Source of the DNA: Cryptomeria japonica
Lineage: Eukaryota; Streptophyta; Pinopsida; Cupressales; Cupressaceae
Assembly: GCF_030272615.1 (NCBI RefSeq)
Contig: NW_026728906.1
Coordinates: 434,001-498,000 of the forward strand
DNA length: 64,000 nt
Direction: 5' to 3'
Numbering within the stretch: position 1 is the stretch's first letter; each line of letters opens with the position of its first letter. Shown here one piece after another: positions 22,783 through 38,084 of the stretch. Under the pieces are notes generated by a model. It was not told where the DNA came from. It did no database searches and worked only from the letters and a program-made list of their open reading frames with translations. Made by a program: the position numbers and the translations under genes.

Positions 22783-25392
22783 CACTAAGTCTTACTGCAT
22801 GTGGTTGTCTCGCCTGCTACCGCAGATGTATTCTCACCATCCTTTCATTAACGTTGAAATTTTCTATCTTCTCCCTGCCCTGCTGCGTATGCCTATCTCA
22901 AGATCAACTTACCTCCTGCCTTACACGTATTCTCGCCATCGCCATCATTTTAGTAATGTGGAATTGTTTAGACTTAATTGGAACGGTGGGCTTCTTCAAA
23001 GGAAACAATATATAAATCTTTCTCCACCGTGGGAGAATCGGTATGAGAGGAAAGTTTCTTTCTTGGAGTTGGATATTGGCCTAAAGACTGTCCATGCTTT
23101 GTACCCTTTTTCAATGAGATTTTTATCTCTCGTCATTTAAATTAATTTATGTTATTCAATGTTTATTTCTCAGATTGTCTATGTTCTAGGACAGAAAAAC
23201 ATTGCTCAAAATAACTTATGTTCATTTACTTTACATTGAATGCGTTGATTAGAATATCTATTTCACATCCATCTACAATTTTGAAGTCAAGTAGGTGTAT
23301 TACTTTTCTTTAGCAGTTTTGGAGACCTAAATTATAGGTTTAAGACAACATATGCAAACATAAGAACCAATTTATGGAGGATAAATGTATAAGAAGATAG
23401 ATTTTGGAGAGGTATTCTACAAGAAAAAAAACTTTTTGGTGGTGTTGAGAATCCCATCTTGGAAGAGACCATGTTGTCCAAGGGATCTAGTATTTAGAAT
23501 TATTTAAGATCGTTTTATTTTTCCAAACCCTAGAGGGTAGATGGGTAGCGGAAATAGAATCCGGTTTTGACATTACAATTCACTAGAATCCATCACCTCT
23601 ATAAGATATAACCTTATTAAGACGTTGATGTCTGATTTTCAGAATGTCATGGGTGAGTAGTTTGAATGCATCTTGAACTACCTTGGGTCAAGGTACAACA
23701 GTGACTAAAAATCGTACCGCTTCCAATACTCATAACTATAATGAATGTAAACCGCGATATTTTAGAGAAAAGAGCCTTCATTCTCAAACTGTTGATGGGT
23801 GCGAAAACATTGCTCACGTTGCGTTGAGTGCGTTGCTTAGATTGTCTCTTTCACATCCATCTACAGTTGAACTCGGCCAAAATTTAATCTTTAGGTGAGT
23901 GTGTTGTTGTAAATGAAGTGCATTGTTGTAAATGAAGTAGGTGTCTTTTCTAGCAGTTTTGGAGATCAAAATTTTACCTTTAGGTGAGTGAATTCTCTTT
24001 AATAAAGTAGGTTTACTACTTTTTCTAATGTTTGAGATCTGTCTATTTCCATTTTTCGACACCAAAACTTTTCGTCCAGTTGACTGCATTGTCCTCTCGA
24101 TTCTCCTTTTAACAAAGTACATACAGTTGATTTAGATGATTTATTTTTTATTATTTTTGTGAGATATATGTTTATTTAATATTTTTTTTAACTTAATGTT
24201 TTGATGAATTAGTTGTTTGGGGTAACTAAATAGGAAAATATAATATTAAAGATTATTTTTTTCCTCTTACTTCAATCAAATATATGAGAAAAGTATTTCA
24301 TATTGATTAGACATTTCATTTTATTTATTTTTATTTATATTGATTGAATTTTCTTTTCTTTTATATCAAATAATATGACAATTATAAATAGTTTATAAAA
24401 AATATTCAATTTGAGAAGTAAAAAATGCGTTAAAAGTGATATATTGGGATGATTCTTGGTTGGGAAACGTTTAGTTCCATGATCCCTTGTTTACCTATCA
24501 AGAATTATCTTTTTACTCTCTTTGGATAAGGGTGGCTAACTAATGAACTTTTTACAATTAAGAAATCAAAGTGATCAACAATCGAATATAAGGAACAAAT
24601 AGAGTGAGAGGGGGAATAAAATTCTACACCTGATCGATTCATGATTATAATAAGTGGTTCATATTATAGAAGAGCAAGTCAATAAAACAGTTTGGTCATA
24701 TTTTACGCTAGTATAATCTCAGTTTTCTTGATAACTACTCGAGTACATTTTTTTTTAATATCTCTCATAGGTTTTACCTTGTCTTTCATACCACACTCAC
24801 AATCTCCAATTCCCCATTGAGTTTCCACAAATGACTAATACGAAAGGTAAATCTACATCCATGTAAGAGCATGGACACCGGGAGTGATCTAATATTGGAT
24901 GCAATTAAGTGAGGAATATTTTTTGAATGAATCCCTATACTTTTGGACCCTTTAATGACATGGTTTGCATAAGTAAGAAAATGTTTATTAATGTAGAGAG
25001 CATGGTTTTAGGTACTTTTCTATGTGGAGGTGATACAAATAGGCATGGGTAGCCTATGCGGTTACAGATGATTGTGGTTCTTCCATCAACGCTATTCTCT
25101 TTTTTATTGAATGATATGGTGTAATAGAAAAGTCAAGAATATACAACTAGCAATTGCACCTTGGTGTGCAATATGTACGCCGAATAGATGTGGAATGATT
25201 ATTAAAAAAAATTGATCTATTTTTTCATATATTTGTGCAACACGTGAGATAAATTAGCAAACCATTTAGTAAATGATATTATTTATTCAACAAAGGTCTC
25301 AACATTTGAAAAAATTATAGATCCAAATCAACTATGCATCTACTTAAACGGACAAATGCAATCAAACAAAACCCTTAAACCGGGAATATAAT

Positions 25393-26099
25393 CGAGTTCC
25401 ATTACCAATATTCTTATGTTTTGTTTGAAATAGGGAGAGAAGGAGAGAGGGAGATATAGGGATATAAAGAGAGAGATAGAGGAGGAAGAGTGAGGGAAAG
25501 ATAAAGGAGTGAGGAGATAGAGTTAGGCGATAAATATAGAGAGGAAGATAGAGATCGAGATTGATATAGATATGGAGAAGAATAGGGATATGGATATGAG
25601 AGGAAGAGATAAAGAGAGAGGAGAGAGAAATAGATAGAGATAGAAGAGATAAATATATAGAGAGGGGGAGAGAGAATGAGCGAGGGATAACTTTGAATCA
25701 ATTGTGCATTCATTAATACAAACCAAACATAAGTGAAAGAAAACCTTTCAATCAAAAGATAATTGAACTCCATTACCAATAGGCTCATGTTATGTTTGCA
25801 ATAGTGAGAGGGGAGATATGAATAGATAAAGAGAGCGAGACATGTCTGGAGATAGGGTGACAGAGGAAGAGAGAGCTAGAGATGGGAATGAAGAGAGGGA
25901 GGTGGCAAAGAAATAGATGGTTAAAGAGAGTGAGACGTGCCTAGATAGAGTGAGAGAGGATGAAAAGGACAAATAAAGAGAGATATAGTTGTAGAGGGAT
26001 AAGGAGAAATTAAGATAAAGATTAGGAGATAGAAACGGATAGAAAAGAAGAGATACAAAGATACAAAAGGGGAGAGAGAGAGGGAGGGAGGGAGGGATA
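25393..26099. repeat. Duplicated purine-rich (GA)n block, unit 3
   Basis: Same structure as in unit 1, with the unit 2/3 allele t at 25817. Confidence 0.85.
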
Positions 26100-29074
26100 T
26101 TTTTGGGCCAATTTGTAATTCAAACTCGTTAATGAAGATGTTAACATAGGTTGACACCTAGTATGGTGGTTATACCTTTTGTAAATCTTTGAACCAATAG
26201 TAATAGTATTAACATAGTATTGAATTATTTGTAATTGCCATGTATAACCTCATTTTGTGTGTTTTGTCACGTATGCACTATCCTTTAGTGCATTATCCAC
26301 TTATACTTCTCAGTACATAATACATCTGAGGAATTTTGTAGATAGAGTGGCAAGGGAAGAAGTTACATAGAAGTTGTATACTTCAACACTTCTCTTGTTT
26401 GTATTTATTTCTCACATTTGGGAGTCTTAAATTACACACTATAATTATTTTCTCGATATCCATACTTGCCTTGCTTTAGCTTTACAAACAACCTTATGAC
26501 CACACATAATAAGGTCAAGTCATCCTAAAGCCCATACAACCTTGCATCCCTCTAATGACATGTGTGGTTAATAATCACATTCTAAACTGAATTAACAATA
26601 GCTTCGATTTTATGTCCAACGACCATTAAGTTTAATTTAATCTAAATTGTTCTATTGATCTAGATTCTCCTTTAAATAAGAATAATATTTAAGAAGTCAT
26701 AAACATATAATTTAATATTAAATTTTTTAAATACATAATTAATTATTTTAATATTATAAACTTTTAAAAGCAATAAATATTAATAGATAAAAATTTCAAA
26801 ATAAATTAAAACAAATTATTTTTAAAATTCAAAATATAATTTAAAAATAATAATATATAGAACTTTTTACATTTTTAAAAATACTAAAAAATCGAACTAT
26901 TTCAACAATGAGGTTTAGACCAACCATGCACTACAATTTGCAATCAACAAATAACAAATGGTATGAGCACTAAGTAATTCATCATATATCTTCGCATTTC
27001 TCCATCATAATCAGTAAAATTCAATTAACTTTGAGAAGTAACAAGAACCCATGCAAAATGTAGAAAGACAGCACAAACATCCACCATATCTTCAACAAAA
27101 CTTATGTATTAATTTCAACAAGTCTTGGAAACAATCTCTAGCTTCCTCCTCCTACTCTACTTTCTAACAGTTCTGCTCTACTCTATTATCCACCTATTAA
27201 CCTTTAAAAATGAGAAGGCAAACCTTATATAGAAGTCTTGATACAAATGAATGTCCGAGATTGATTTGAATTTAATGGCCGAGATTTAACCATGAAACCC
27301 TAATTAGGGCTAGTTATAACAACAACCACTTTAACCAATGAGAAAACTACAACACTTTGGGCACATGTCCCTCTTTGAATGTGGATCAATGAGAAATGAG
27401 ATTAGGTACATTGAATAATATTTGATGTAATGCCATATGTCACTTGCTCCTCCTTTGATGAGTTAGGTTCAATACACCTACAAGAACTGACTTGGCATCA
27501 CTGAATTGGTCTATGATGATCAAGCACCACCTTAGCTTGCATGTCTCCCTAGCAATATGTCGACACTCAACATCATCCAATTGCTTGATGTGATGGTTCA
27601 TATTCTCAAATTGCATCCTCTTGAAAATCAAGTTTCTAGCTTTGATTAACTCTTCTAAAACTATTTATAACATGTAATTTTTTTCATATCAGTTATCTTT
27701 TTCTTGAATAATATTTTAGGAGATTGACAAAATACCTAGGTTTACATTTATTATACTTTTAGTATTGTTATCTATTCTTTCATTGTGGTAGATGTAAAAT
27801 GTTTCTATCATAATTTTGTGGGATACATATATGACTAATCCATTACAATACAAGGAACATTTTGGAGCACCAACAACAACTACGTATTTAGACTTTGTTA
27901 GTGTATCTGAATGTTCCTTCTAGATAAATTTTAGAGTTGATATTAGCTTGTTAGGATGTTGGTTTCTTGGGATTCTATGCCTGTGTGTGATGACATTTCA
28001 TTATATTAATTAAAATATTTCTAATTGATAGAGTTTCTATTTTATTTATGATTTTAATATACATATTTATATAATTTATAAAAAACTTTTCAATAAAATA
28101 TTTAATATATTTATAAAAATCTTTATCATAATAATGTATATTTAATTCAAATAAAAATTTCTATCTTAATTTGTTTTAAATTTAATGAAAAATAAATAAA
28201 TAAGTATAAATTATTTTGTAATTTATGAAATAGGCTCATGACAATAACTGCATAGTTACTCTCTAGTTGGTATGATGTCAAAAAAATTAGATGCACGTAA
28301 CATCATTTGGCTACCAGTTGGAGGAATTGTTGAAGAGATTGTATGGTTAATTAGTAACTTATATTTCATAAGTTTTATTTTTCAAAAAGCTTTGAATGAA
28401 ACCTACACTAGATGTGTGTGCATGTAACCACCCAGATGATGGAACTTTACTACATTTTGTGTAGTATAATTCACGAAATGATACTTCATCATTAAAATAT
28501 GTGAACAATTTTTAAAATAACCAAATTGGAAAGAGCATAAACAATACGGGGGCAAAAAGAACACAAAATATGCACTAGGAACTATTATTGTCTTCCTCCA
28601 TAAAAGCCTCCACAAAAAAGTGCTTGTAATAGGAATAAATCTCTGGAAGCAATTATTCTCATCCAAAATTCATGTAACAAAGATTCATAGTTGACAAAGG
28701 ATCTTTTCATCAGCAATGGAACAAGGGACACTATAGCCTAAAAAGGCAAACGTGACTACCAAAATAAAGTAAAACTAGATGAGGCCATGAGGCAAAACAA
28801 AATCTCCACATGCCCTCTAATGCTAGATAACTGGTCTAAGTGGTGCAAAACATGACCTTGAAGAACTCAAGTAACGGTAAAAAAAGGTTAAAAATTAGAC
28901 CAAGAAGGAGTCTTGCGGCCTTGTAAATAGCCAAAATGACATTCATGCAAGGAAAAATTAATAGAGAAAGACAAAACAGTTTTATTCAAATTGTTCAAAA
29001 TTCATGCAAAAATAGATAAGCAACATATGCAACTCTAAGATTGACCAAAAATTGATTTGATTTGACAATATTTA

Positions 29075-30499
29075 TGTTAACAACAGCCAAGAGGGAAGAA
29101 TGAGAGGGGGGTGAATCAGTCTTCACCGGAATAACAAACTTTACCGCAAAACACAGATTTGATAAACTGCAGTAATAAGACAGATAAGAAAATTAATAGC
29201 ACAACACACAACACTAAGATTTTGATGCGCAAAACCCAGTTAAGCGAAAAACCATGGTGGGAACCTACCCACAGTAAGATGATACTCTACAATAGTATGT
29301 GAAAATATTACAATGAGGAATGCACATGCATTCAGGCACACTGCCTAGAGCTCACTGCTCAAATAATATTTGCTCGGAAGGCTACAACCCTTAGGGAAGT
29401 CTCACTGACTCGCAATAAGATTTGGACTACAATTCGAAAGAAATGAACGGAAAGAATAGCATCTCCAAATAGAATCTCACCACAAACTCAACATCGAAGG
29501 ATACATCACATGTTCGCACACAAACCTCTCTCTGATAATGAAGACACAACATCAAACAACCAAATTACATGACTATATCACCTATATATATAATTTATCA
29601 ACCTTGATAACAAGGTCGGCTAAACCCTCGACCCTCAATTAAAAAATTACATCACACGATACAAACACTGACCACCAGACCAATATAGTGGTTTACATAG
29701 CATAGCATGGTTCTAGGTCAAATTCCCAAACACATAACTCCACCGAAAATCACGCAAAGATCAATCGCAACACGCTACACCACCAGAAATGGTGCATAAC
29801 ACACAAATCATCACTGGTTGATAGAAACCACCAAAAACTCACACAACGATAAATACAGATTGCCAAAACAAATAGGACATAATTAAAAAAAATACCAGCA
29901 AGCACATTAGAATCATCCACAATAGCTGCACCAACACTACTTTTCAAATCTTCATCGGTCAACGTCTGAAAGCTAAAGAACACAACCAATCAACAACGGC
30001 CAGGAAGAAAGATAACTTGCGGAGAACCAAATCATGATTCAACTGAAATTAAGATACACAAGACCTTCCCAAGAAATATCCCAAAATCTCAGCACCAGAT
30101 CTGATCACACCAAAATATACCAGAGGATATACCGAACTCTGCGAAACAGTGATCAACAAAGCATCGCTACAAACCGGATCAGAAAATCTTCCCAATCTGC
30201 AATCACCAGAGAAAATCATAGGAATATGTTGACATCAATGACCACAACATATCCTAGCATGACCAACAATATCCAACAATTTATGCCAAAACAACCACTT
30301 TATATCACTAGTTCAAATCAAATATCTATGCCAAAAGATCAGCCTATGCAAATTTTACCACACCAGAAAGTGCCAAAAAGCCAGCACACAAGGATCGGCT
30401 TTTTAATAAAATATCCCAAACCTTTACACATGCAGATTGACCATAGTAAAATAATTGATCGTCTTATTAAAATTGAAGACAAATCATCTTTTAGCTAAT
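29075..30499 (+). mobile_element. Degenerate LTR-retrotransposon-like segment, unit 3
   Basis: Copy of the unit 1 segment. The unrecognised 154-codon frame is at 30034-30498. Confidence 0.5.
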
Positions 30500-33400
30500 T
30501 AAGCGCTTCCACTATCCACACAATAATGTGTTCCTAAAAAATCGCCCTACAGTAGAGCTTCAAATTTGTCAACTTGGTCTCCATGATCAACAATTTAATA
30601 AAAAATATATATAATTTAAAATACACTAATCAACCATGAAATAAAATCTCCTATTTTTATTTTATTATTTATACGATGAATTTTATAAACTTCAATTCAT
30701 CGGGATTTTTAAAATCACAGTAGAAACACCTTCGGATTATCATGTCCTCACAAGAACACAAAAATATTATGGCACAAATCCACATTCCTTTCAGATGCTC
30801 AACCTCAATCAAAACCTCTATAAATCTGCAGTCATAATTAAAATAAATTACAAACATGTGAGTACCAAAAAACTAGTGGAGCTCAAAAAAAGAAAATGCA
30901 CAGATTGAGATGAATGATAAGCTCTTAATATCTTTGATCAACTTAGGGGTGATTAAAAATACATATCTAATACAGTTCCACCTATAATATCAGATGCTAT
31001 CTAGAATCATGTAATGTTTCATGGATAAGATTAACATAACCAGGCATTATTCTAACAACTAACCATCTAGCAAACTTACATAGAAGAATATTCTAGTTAG
31101 AATATCATACACTAACAACACATAGCTTGAAAAATTGGCGTAGGCTATTTTGGGTTCATGGAGGTGCGAGCAAACGTTAATCTATAGTAAGTGAAATTGC
31201 TCAAACCCACAAAAAGGTCATTTGGAGCTCGTCGATTTTGCACAAGTCACGAGTTTTCTCTTGCACAAGTGTTTATCCTTTTGTAGACTACGGTCTTCTT
31301 CAGCATGGTTTTCTATGTGGTTTTCTTCTATTTTTTTGTGTGTGCCTGGTTTATTCGTGTGTGTACCTAATGTTCAGATTGCTTTGGAAAACCAGGTTAT
31401 TTCCCCTGTTGGTGAACTTTTAACTAGCACATTTTTCAAGGACTAGTGCACCCAACACCCCTATTTTGCTAAAATAGGCTCAACTGTTGAGAGATGAAAG
31501 TGGACCTTGTAATTTGCATGAATCTAATTTGTTTTGTTGTCCCATCACAACAAAATGTTTCGAAAAGGTGTGAACTTCATATAAACACAACTCCCTTTCC
31601 CATTCTAGGAATCAATGTACTCAATATAGAAAACCAAAAAACCTAGTCAATCAAGCATTCAGGGAGCGAAACGATAAAGAAGTCCCAATTTGATTATTCA
31701 ATCATTGAAATATATGCTATAGCAATTATGATCAAGTGTATTATGTAATTCGTACCTAAGATAAGGTGTCATCATTTCACCATTTATCATTTGCTTAGCC
31801 TCTTTTCTTGTGGGGGCATGCATCCTATCTCATCATTATCATTGTTGAAGAGAGAACACTAATACGCGGTTTGGATAAGGTAATCCCTTATATGAAATAA
31901 CCATTTCTCCCAATTTTCTCTATCTACAGGTCCAAATCCGATAACAAGAAAGTTAAAGAAAAGTAGACCAGACATTAGCAGGCATCACAAAACATTGATT
32001 GAACGAAAACCCTAAGAACAGGGCACCCAGCAGTCATTGACCCATATTTTTAAGAGGCAAGTGATCAAATATTGTCGATTTCATTTTCGATCATCTCTCA
32101 ATTTTCCCTCAACTTTAGACACGGATCTCCAACGTTTCTCTCTAGTACAATTAGCTTCATATTACAGTCCCAATTTCCTCTCTATGTCTCCATCTCAGAT
32201 ATGTCTTACTCTTTCTATATTTCATCTTGTATCTACTACATTCTATAAAACTTAGTCATTTTACCATTGTTAGACTAGTTCATCTATAGACACTTCACTG
32301 TCTCCATCTCATGCAACAAAAGGAACAGGAACCTAATTTCGTATCCCTTCCTTAAAGACAACAACTAGTCCTATTCTTATTACTAATTATGTTGTGTCAA
32401 CTAAGATCTTCTAGCTTACATTGGTCAATCGTAGGATCTTGTTTCCTCCATTTCAAGGTTTACATTGATTTATGAGATGGTATGATTATATATGCTACAT
32501 AAACCAACATTTTTTAAGGTATGATCCCATATTGTATTGGTATAAAATTGGTGGTACTGAAACCAACATTGATATAGAAAAAAATAGACATTTTTATTTC
32601 TAACGTGTTTCCATCTACATCTTTCACTTGTCTTGCAATTGTGTACATTCTCATGTAAATACCAACGATGTTATACTCGCGCCCTTTTATGCTTCATACC
32701 ATAATGTGACTCCTCTAATTCCATAAGACCAGGAGTGCGCAAGGAGTGTAATGCTTCGTGTGGTTCATGTAACTAAACTCGGCTTCTATTTGTAGATATG
32801 AGCAAAGGTTGTGTTTTTATCACTTAAAATGTGCTTTATATGTTTTCTTAAATGCTCACATATACATACTGGTGGCATAAAATGAAAGTAAGCGTGTAGG
32901 ACTCAATAGAATATAAAATAGTGACTAGTGATTTAGAACTTTCCTTGGTGTAACCCAATAAAAAATATTGAAAAGAATGGAGTTGTACCCTCATCTCTAG
33001 TATCAATTAAATGCAAGATTCACAAGCCAACTTCTCAATTTGAGTCTTAAATACAAAGTGGACATTACCTAGCACTTATGTAATTTCGTACAATATTGTA
33101 TTCTTGTGGAAAGAGCTTGCTTAACAATATGCTCGAGTTCTACGCTCATTGACTAATTCTCTCCAATGACAAAACTTATGTTTCCATGAGTTGAAATCTA
33201 GAATCTCCATTTCCAAGTGTTGCACCATCTTATTACTCGACGTTTTTCTTCATCCAAATCTATTGATTGATATCTTCATTATTTTATAGTCTCTCTTTTC
33301 AATGTCTTCCCCCAAGCTAAACTATGCAACCAAATAGCGTTCACTTCCTTGTCAACCTCAATCAAAACCTAGAATAAAAAACATGCACCTAGCTATCAAA

Positions 33401-34274
33401 TATGGAATAAAATACATGCACTTGTCTAAAACAAATTAGCACTTCCCTAAATAAATCATGTAGAAAACTTTCTCCAATACCAACCGATCGATAATCAAAT
33501 CGAATATTCCATTCTAATCTCACCATCGCTGATTTTTGTTCTCTTCACTTATGTGCCGATCCAATGCACTATGCTACTGATGTGAACATTCAGAAAGCCA
33601 AAATTGGTATCTTCTACATCTACACCTTCCACTTGTCTTGAAATTTTGTATGTGGTCAAATTTTGTGCCTACAATGTTATACATAATATTTCGCACCCCT
33701 TTGTGATTTATAACAATATGTCACCCCTGTAATACCACAAGACTATTTAATAAAGAGTATGTTGATTGAATAAGATTTATGTATTTGAAATATGCTTCTT
33801 TTTTGTTGTGAGCATGTACTATGTTTTTCATCAACTCAAGACATTATTGTTGCAGTTTCTTAAGAATTTGAGTATCTGCAGTAGTTGCATAGAATGAAAA
33901 TGAGCAAGCTTCAAAGACATAGGTTATATAGACATCGAAGGCATGAAAGAAGAGGTCGTGAAGCTTTAGAATGAACTGATGTATGAAGCTCTATTTTATT
34001 AGATCATTTATAAATGCATGGGAAAAGTAGAAGATTATGATATTTGCAGATCTCACTGATAATGTATGAGTTATATCTATTATCTTATTCTTGATGGAAA
34101 TGCGATTGCCAATTTCTCAATATGACGACACTTTTATCTTCTTCGTATCAATCAACAAATACCTTGAGATATTGGAAATTATATTCAAAATGCGCTTACA
34201 ACTTACCTTAAAATGTGTTACAGCAAAGTGAAATTTTAATGTTGTCATCAAAGGGACAAAACGACATCAATATT

Positions 34275-34494
34275 TAATTTTCAATCTTTGGAATATGATG
34301 AGGACATACTGATGTCCAAAACAGATGCTATGAATGGCACAAGAGGACGCCAATAACCCTAAAATGATAGTTTTATTCAACGGTTAATTTTCAATCTTTG
34401 GAATATGATGAGGACATGCTGATGTCCAAAACAGATGCTATGAATGGCACAAGAGGACGCCAATAACCCTAAAATGATAGTTTTATTCAACGGT
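34275..34494. repeat. 2 x 110-bp tandem repeat 3' of GLP copy 3, with poly(A) hexamers
   Basis: Copies at 34275-34384 and 34385-34494. AATAAA on the GLP strand lies at 34482-34487 and again one period downstream. Confidence 0.93.
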
Positions 34495-34550
34495 GAGAAA
34501 AAAGAATTGGGAAAGACGGTCTTCATTGGGAGACCTCTTGTTTGTTTTGT

Positions 34551-35311
34551 TTAGTATGCGAATTTCTTTTGAATGTAATTCACCAGTTCCTGGGTGATGC
34601 GGAAGGCCTTGCTCAAAACGGAATCGGGGAGAGGGGGATTCGCCGCAAACAGAGAATTGGCGATTGTCTGAACTCCGGGAAACTGGCTGCTCAATCCAGC
34701 TATGGCCACTGCATTTTCATGCCCCACATTCTGCTGGAAATGAACAAGTGCCTTTGGAAACACAAACACATCTCCCTTCTCCAAACTTTTGCTGAAAAAT
34801 TTGTTGCTGGTGTCAATGAAACCCACAAGAAGCTGGCCTTCCAGTAAAACAAGAACTTCGGTGGCTCTTGGGTGTGTGTGAGGAGGATTTATTCCACCCA
34901 CTGCGTAGTCGATGCGGACCAACGATATTCCAAACGTATTGAGGCCTGGTATCTGTTTAACGTTCGCCATCGTTACGTTGGAGCCCACATCATTGTCGGT
35001 GTTCCCTGCCTGCCCAAGTCCCCGGAAGAAGAAATCGTTTGCTGAAACTTGCATTGGGTCTTTGCAAACGAACCCGTTCACCAAAACTGTTTAAAACAAG
35101 ATCAAATCAATCTGTCTGTTAGTAACTCGACTCGTCTAATAAGCAAATCATTATCATTGTTTATGTATAAATATTCTCACTCACCGTTGCTTTCCTCATC
35201 TGCAACGCAGAAATCTTGCAAGGGATCCGGATCCCCTGCCATGACCCTGTCGCTGTAACAGCATATCAACAGAAAAAGTCCCAACGTGAAGTAAATCATG
35301 CGGTTAGCCAT
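34551..35311 (-). CDS. Germin-like protein, copy 3 (T143S variant)
   Basis: Exon 1 is 35185-35311, exon 2 is 34551-35086 and the intron is 35087-35184. The reading frame and splice sites are intact. The single coding difference from copies 2, 4 and 5 is g to c at 34786 on the plus strand (ACT to AGT), giving Thr143Ser in the segment [10 protein letters not shown], just before germin box 2. The change is conservative and lies outside the metal ligands, so no loss of function is expected. Confidence 0.95.
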
Positions 35312-35374
35312 TGTAATAGAAACGCAGACACAAGAGATCAGGATATGAATGTCTATTACAAACCCATTACACGC

Positions 35375-35474
35375 TTTATATAGCCCAAACCATAACTCTC
35401 CGCAAAGACTAATTCATCTTGACTCCGTATATTTCACGGATCCTTCCAGAGTTGTTGCTCTTTTCCTTACGTCA
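35375..35474 (-). promoter_or_regulatory. GLP copy 3 promoter: TATA box and TGACG motif
   Basis: TATATAAA at 35375-35382 and TGACGTAA at 35467-35474 on the minus strand, in the same arrangement as copies 1 and 2. Confidence 0.6.
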
Positions 35475-38084
35475 CACTAAGTCTTACTGCATGTGGTTGT
35501 CTCGCCTGCTACCGCAGATGTATTCTCACCATCCTTTCATTAACGTTGAAATTTTCTATCTTCTCCCTGCCCTGCTGCGTATGCCTATCTCAAGATCAAC
35601 TTACCTCCTGCCTTACACGTATTCTCGCCATCGCCATCATTTTAGTAATGTGGAATTGTTTAGACTTAATTGGAACGGTGGGCTTCTTCAAAGGAAACAA
35701 TATATAAATCTTTCTCCACCGTGGGAGAATCGGTATGAGAGGAAAGTTTCTTTCTTGGAGTTGGATATTGGCCTAAAGACTGTCCATGCTTTGTACCCTT
35801 TTTCAATGAGATTTTTATCTCTCGTCATTTAAATTAATTTATGTTATTCAATGTTTATTTCTCAGATTGTCTATGTTCTAGGACAGAAAAACATTGCTCA
35901 AAATAACTTATGTTCATTTACTTTACATTGAATGCGTTGATTAGAATATCTATTTCACATCCATCTACAATTTTGAAGTCAAGTAGGTGTATTACTTTTC
36001 TTTAGCAGTTTTGGAGACCTAAATTATAGGTTTAAGACAACATATGCAAACATAAGAACCAATTTATGGAGGATAAATGTATAAGAAGATAGATTTTGGA
36101 GAGGTATTCTACAAGAAAAAAAACTTTTTGGTGGTGTTGAGAATCCCATCTTGGAAGAGACCATGTTGTCCAAGGGATCTAGTATTTAGAATTATTTAAG
36201 ATCGTTTTATTTTTCCAAACCCTAGAGGGTAGATGGGTAGCGGAAATAGAATCCGGTTTTGACATTACAATTCACTAGAATCCATCACCTCTATAAGATA
36301 TAACCTTATTAAGACGTTGATGTCTGATTTTCAGAATGTCATGGGTGAGTAGTTTGAATGCATCTTGAACTACCTTGGGTCAAGGTACAACAGTGACTAA
36401 AAATCGTACCGCTTCCAATACTCATAACTATAATGAATGTAAACCGCGATATTTTAGAGAAAAGAGCCTTCATTCTCAAACTGTTGATGGGTGCGAAAAC
36501 ATTGCTCACGTTGCGTTGAGTGCGTTGCTTAGATTGTCTCTTTCACATCCATCTACAGTTGAACTCGGCCAAAATTTAATCTTTAGGTGAGTGTGTTGTT
36601 GTAAATGAAGTGCATTGTTGTAAATGAAGTAGGTGTCTTTTCTAGCAGTTTTGGAGATCAAAATTTTACCTTTAGGTGAGTGAATTCTCTTTAATAAAGT
36701 AGGTTTACTACTTTTTCTAATGTTTGAGATCTGTCTATTTCCATTTTTCGACACCAAAACTTTTCGTCCAGTTGACTGCATTGTCCTCTCGATTCTCCTT
36801 TTAACAAAGTACATACAGTTGATTTAGATGATTTATTTTTTATTATTTTTGTGAGATATATGTTTATTTAATATTTTTTTTAACTTAATGTTTTGATGAA
36901 TTAGTTGTTTGGGGTAACTAAATAGGAAAATATAATATTAAAGATTATTTTTTTCCTCTTACTTCAATCAAATATATGAGAAAAGTATTTCATATTGATT
37001 AGACATTTCATTTTATTTATTTTTATTTATATTGATTGAATTTTCTTTTCTTTTATATCAAATAATATGACAATTATAAATAGTTTATAAAAAATATTCA
37101 ATTTGAGAAGTAAAAAATGCGTTAAAAGTGATATATTGGGATGATTCTTGGTTGGGAAACGTTTAGTTCCATGATCCCTTGTTTACCTATCAAGAATTAT
37201 CTTTTTACTCTCTTTGGATAAGGGTGGCTAACTAATGAACTTTTTACAATTAAGAAATCAAAGTGATCAACAATCGAATATAAGGAACAAATAGAGTGAG
37301 AGGGGGAATAAAATTCTACACCTGATCGATTCATGATTATAATAAGTGGTTCATATTATAGAAGAGCAAGTCAATAAAACAGTTTGGTCATATTTTACGC
37401 TAGTATAATCTCAGTTTTCTTGATAACTACTCGAGTACATTTTTTTTTAATATCTCTCATAGGTTTTACCTTGTCTTTCATACCACACTCACAATCTCCA
37501 ATTCCCCATTGAGTTTCCACAAATGACTAATACGAAAGGTAAATCTACATCCATGTAAGAGCATGGACACCGGGAGTGATCTAATATTGGATGCAATTAA
37601 GTGAGGAATATTTTTTGAATGAATCCCTATACTTTTGGACCGTTTAATGACATGGTTTGCATAAGTAAGAAAATGTTTATTAATGTAGAGAGCATGGTTT
37701 TAGGTACTTTTCTATGTGGAGGTGATAAAAATAGGCATGGGTAGCCTATGCGGTTACAGATGATTGTGGTTCTTCCATCAACGCTATTCTCTTTTTTATT
37801 GAATGATATGGTGTAATAGAAAAGTCAAGAATATACAACTAGCAATTGCACCTTGGTGTGCAATATGTACGCCGAATAGATGTGGAATGATTATTAAAAA
37901 AAATTGATCTATTTTTTCATATATTTGTGCAACACGTGAGATAAATTAGCAAACCATTTAGTAAATGATATTATTTATTCAACAAAGGTCTCAACATTTG
38001 AAAAAATTATAGATCCAAATCAACTATGCATCTACTTAAACGGACAAATGCAATCAAACAAAACCCTTAAACCGGGAATATAAT

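Larger units (their letters stand above)
12693..25384. repeat. Tandem array unit 2 (12,692 bp)
   Basis: Colinear with unit 1 at an offset of +12692, with no length change. Private bases were seen at 16055 (a for c) and 19312 (t for c). It shares t at 13125 and g at 19101 with unit 3 only. Its non-genic stretches match those described for unit 1: AT-rich 13408-16382, spacer 17808-21582, and upstream/spacer 22783-25384. Confidence 0.98.
25385..38076. repeat. Tandem array unit 3 (12,692 bp)
   Basis: Colinear with unit 1 at +25384. Private bases were seen at 34786 (c for g, changing the GLP protein), 37642 (g for c) and 37728 (a for c). It shares two otherwise absent alleles with unit 2 (25817 t, 31793 g). 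Non-genic stretches 26100-29074, 30500-34274 and 35475-38076 hold the same material as in unit 1. Confidence 0.98.
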
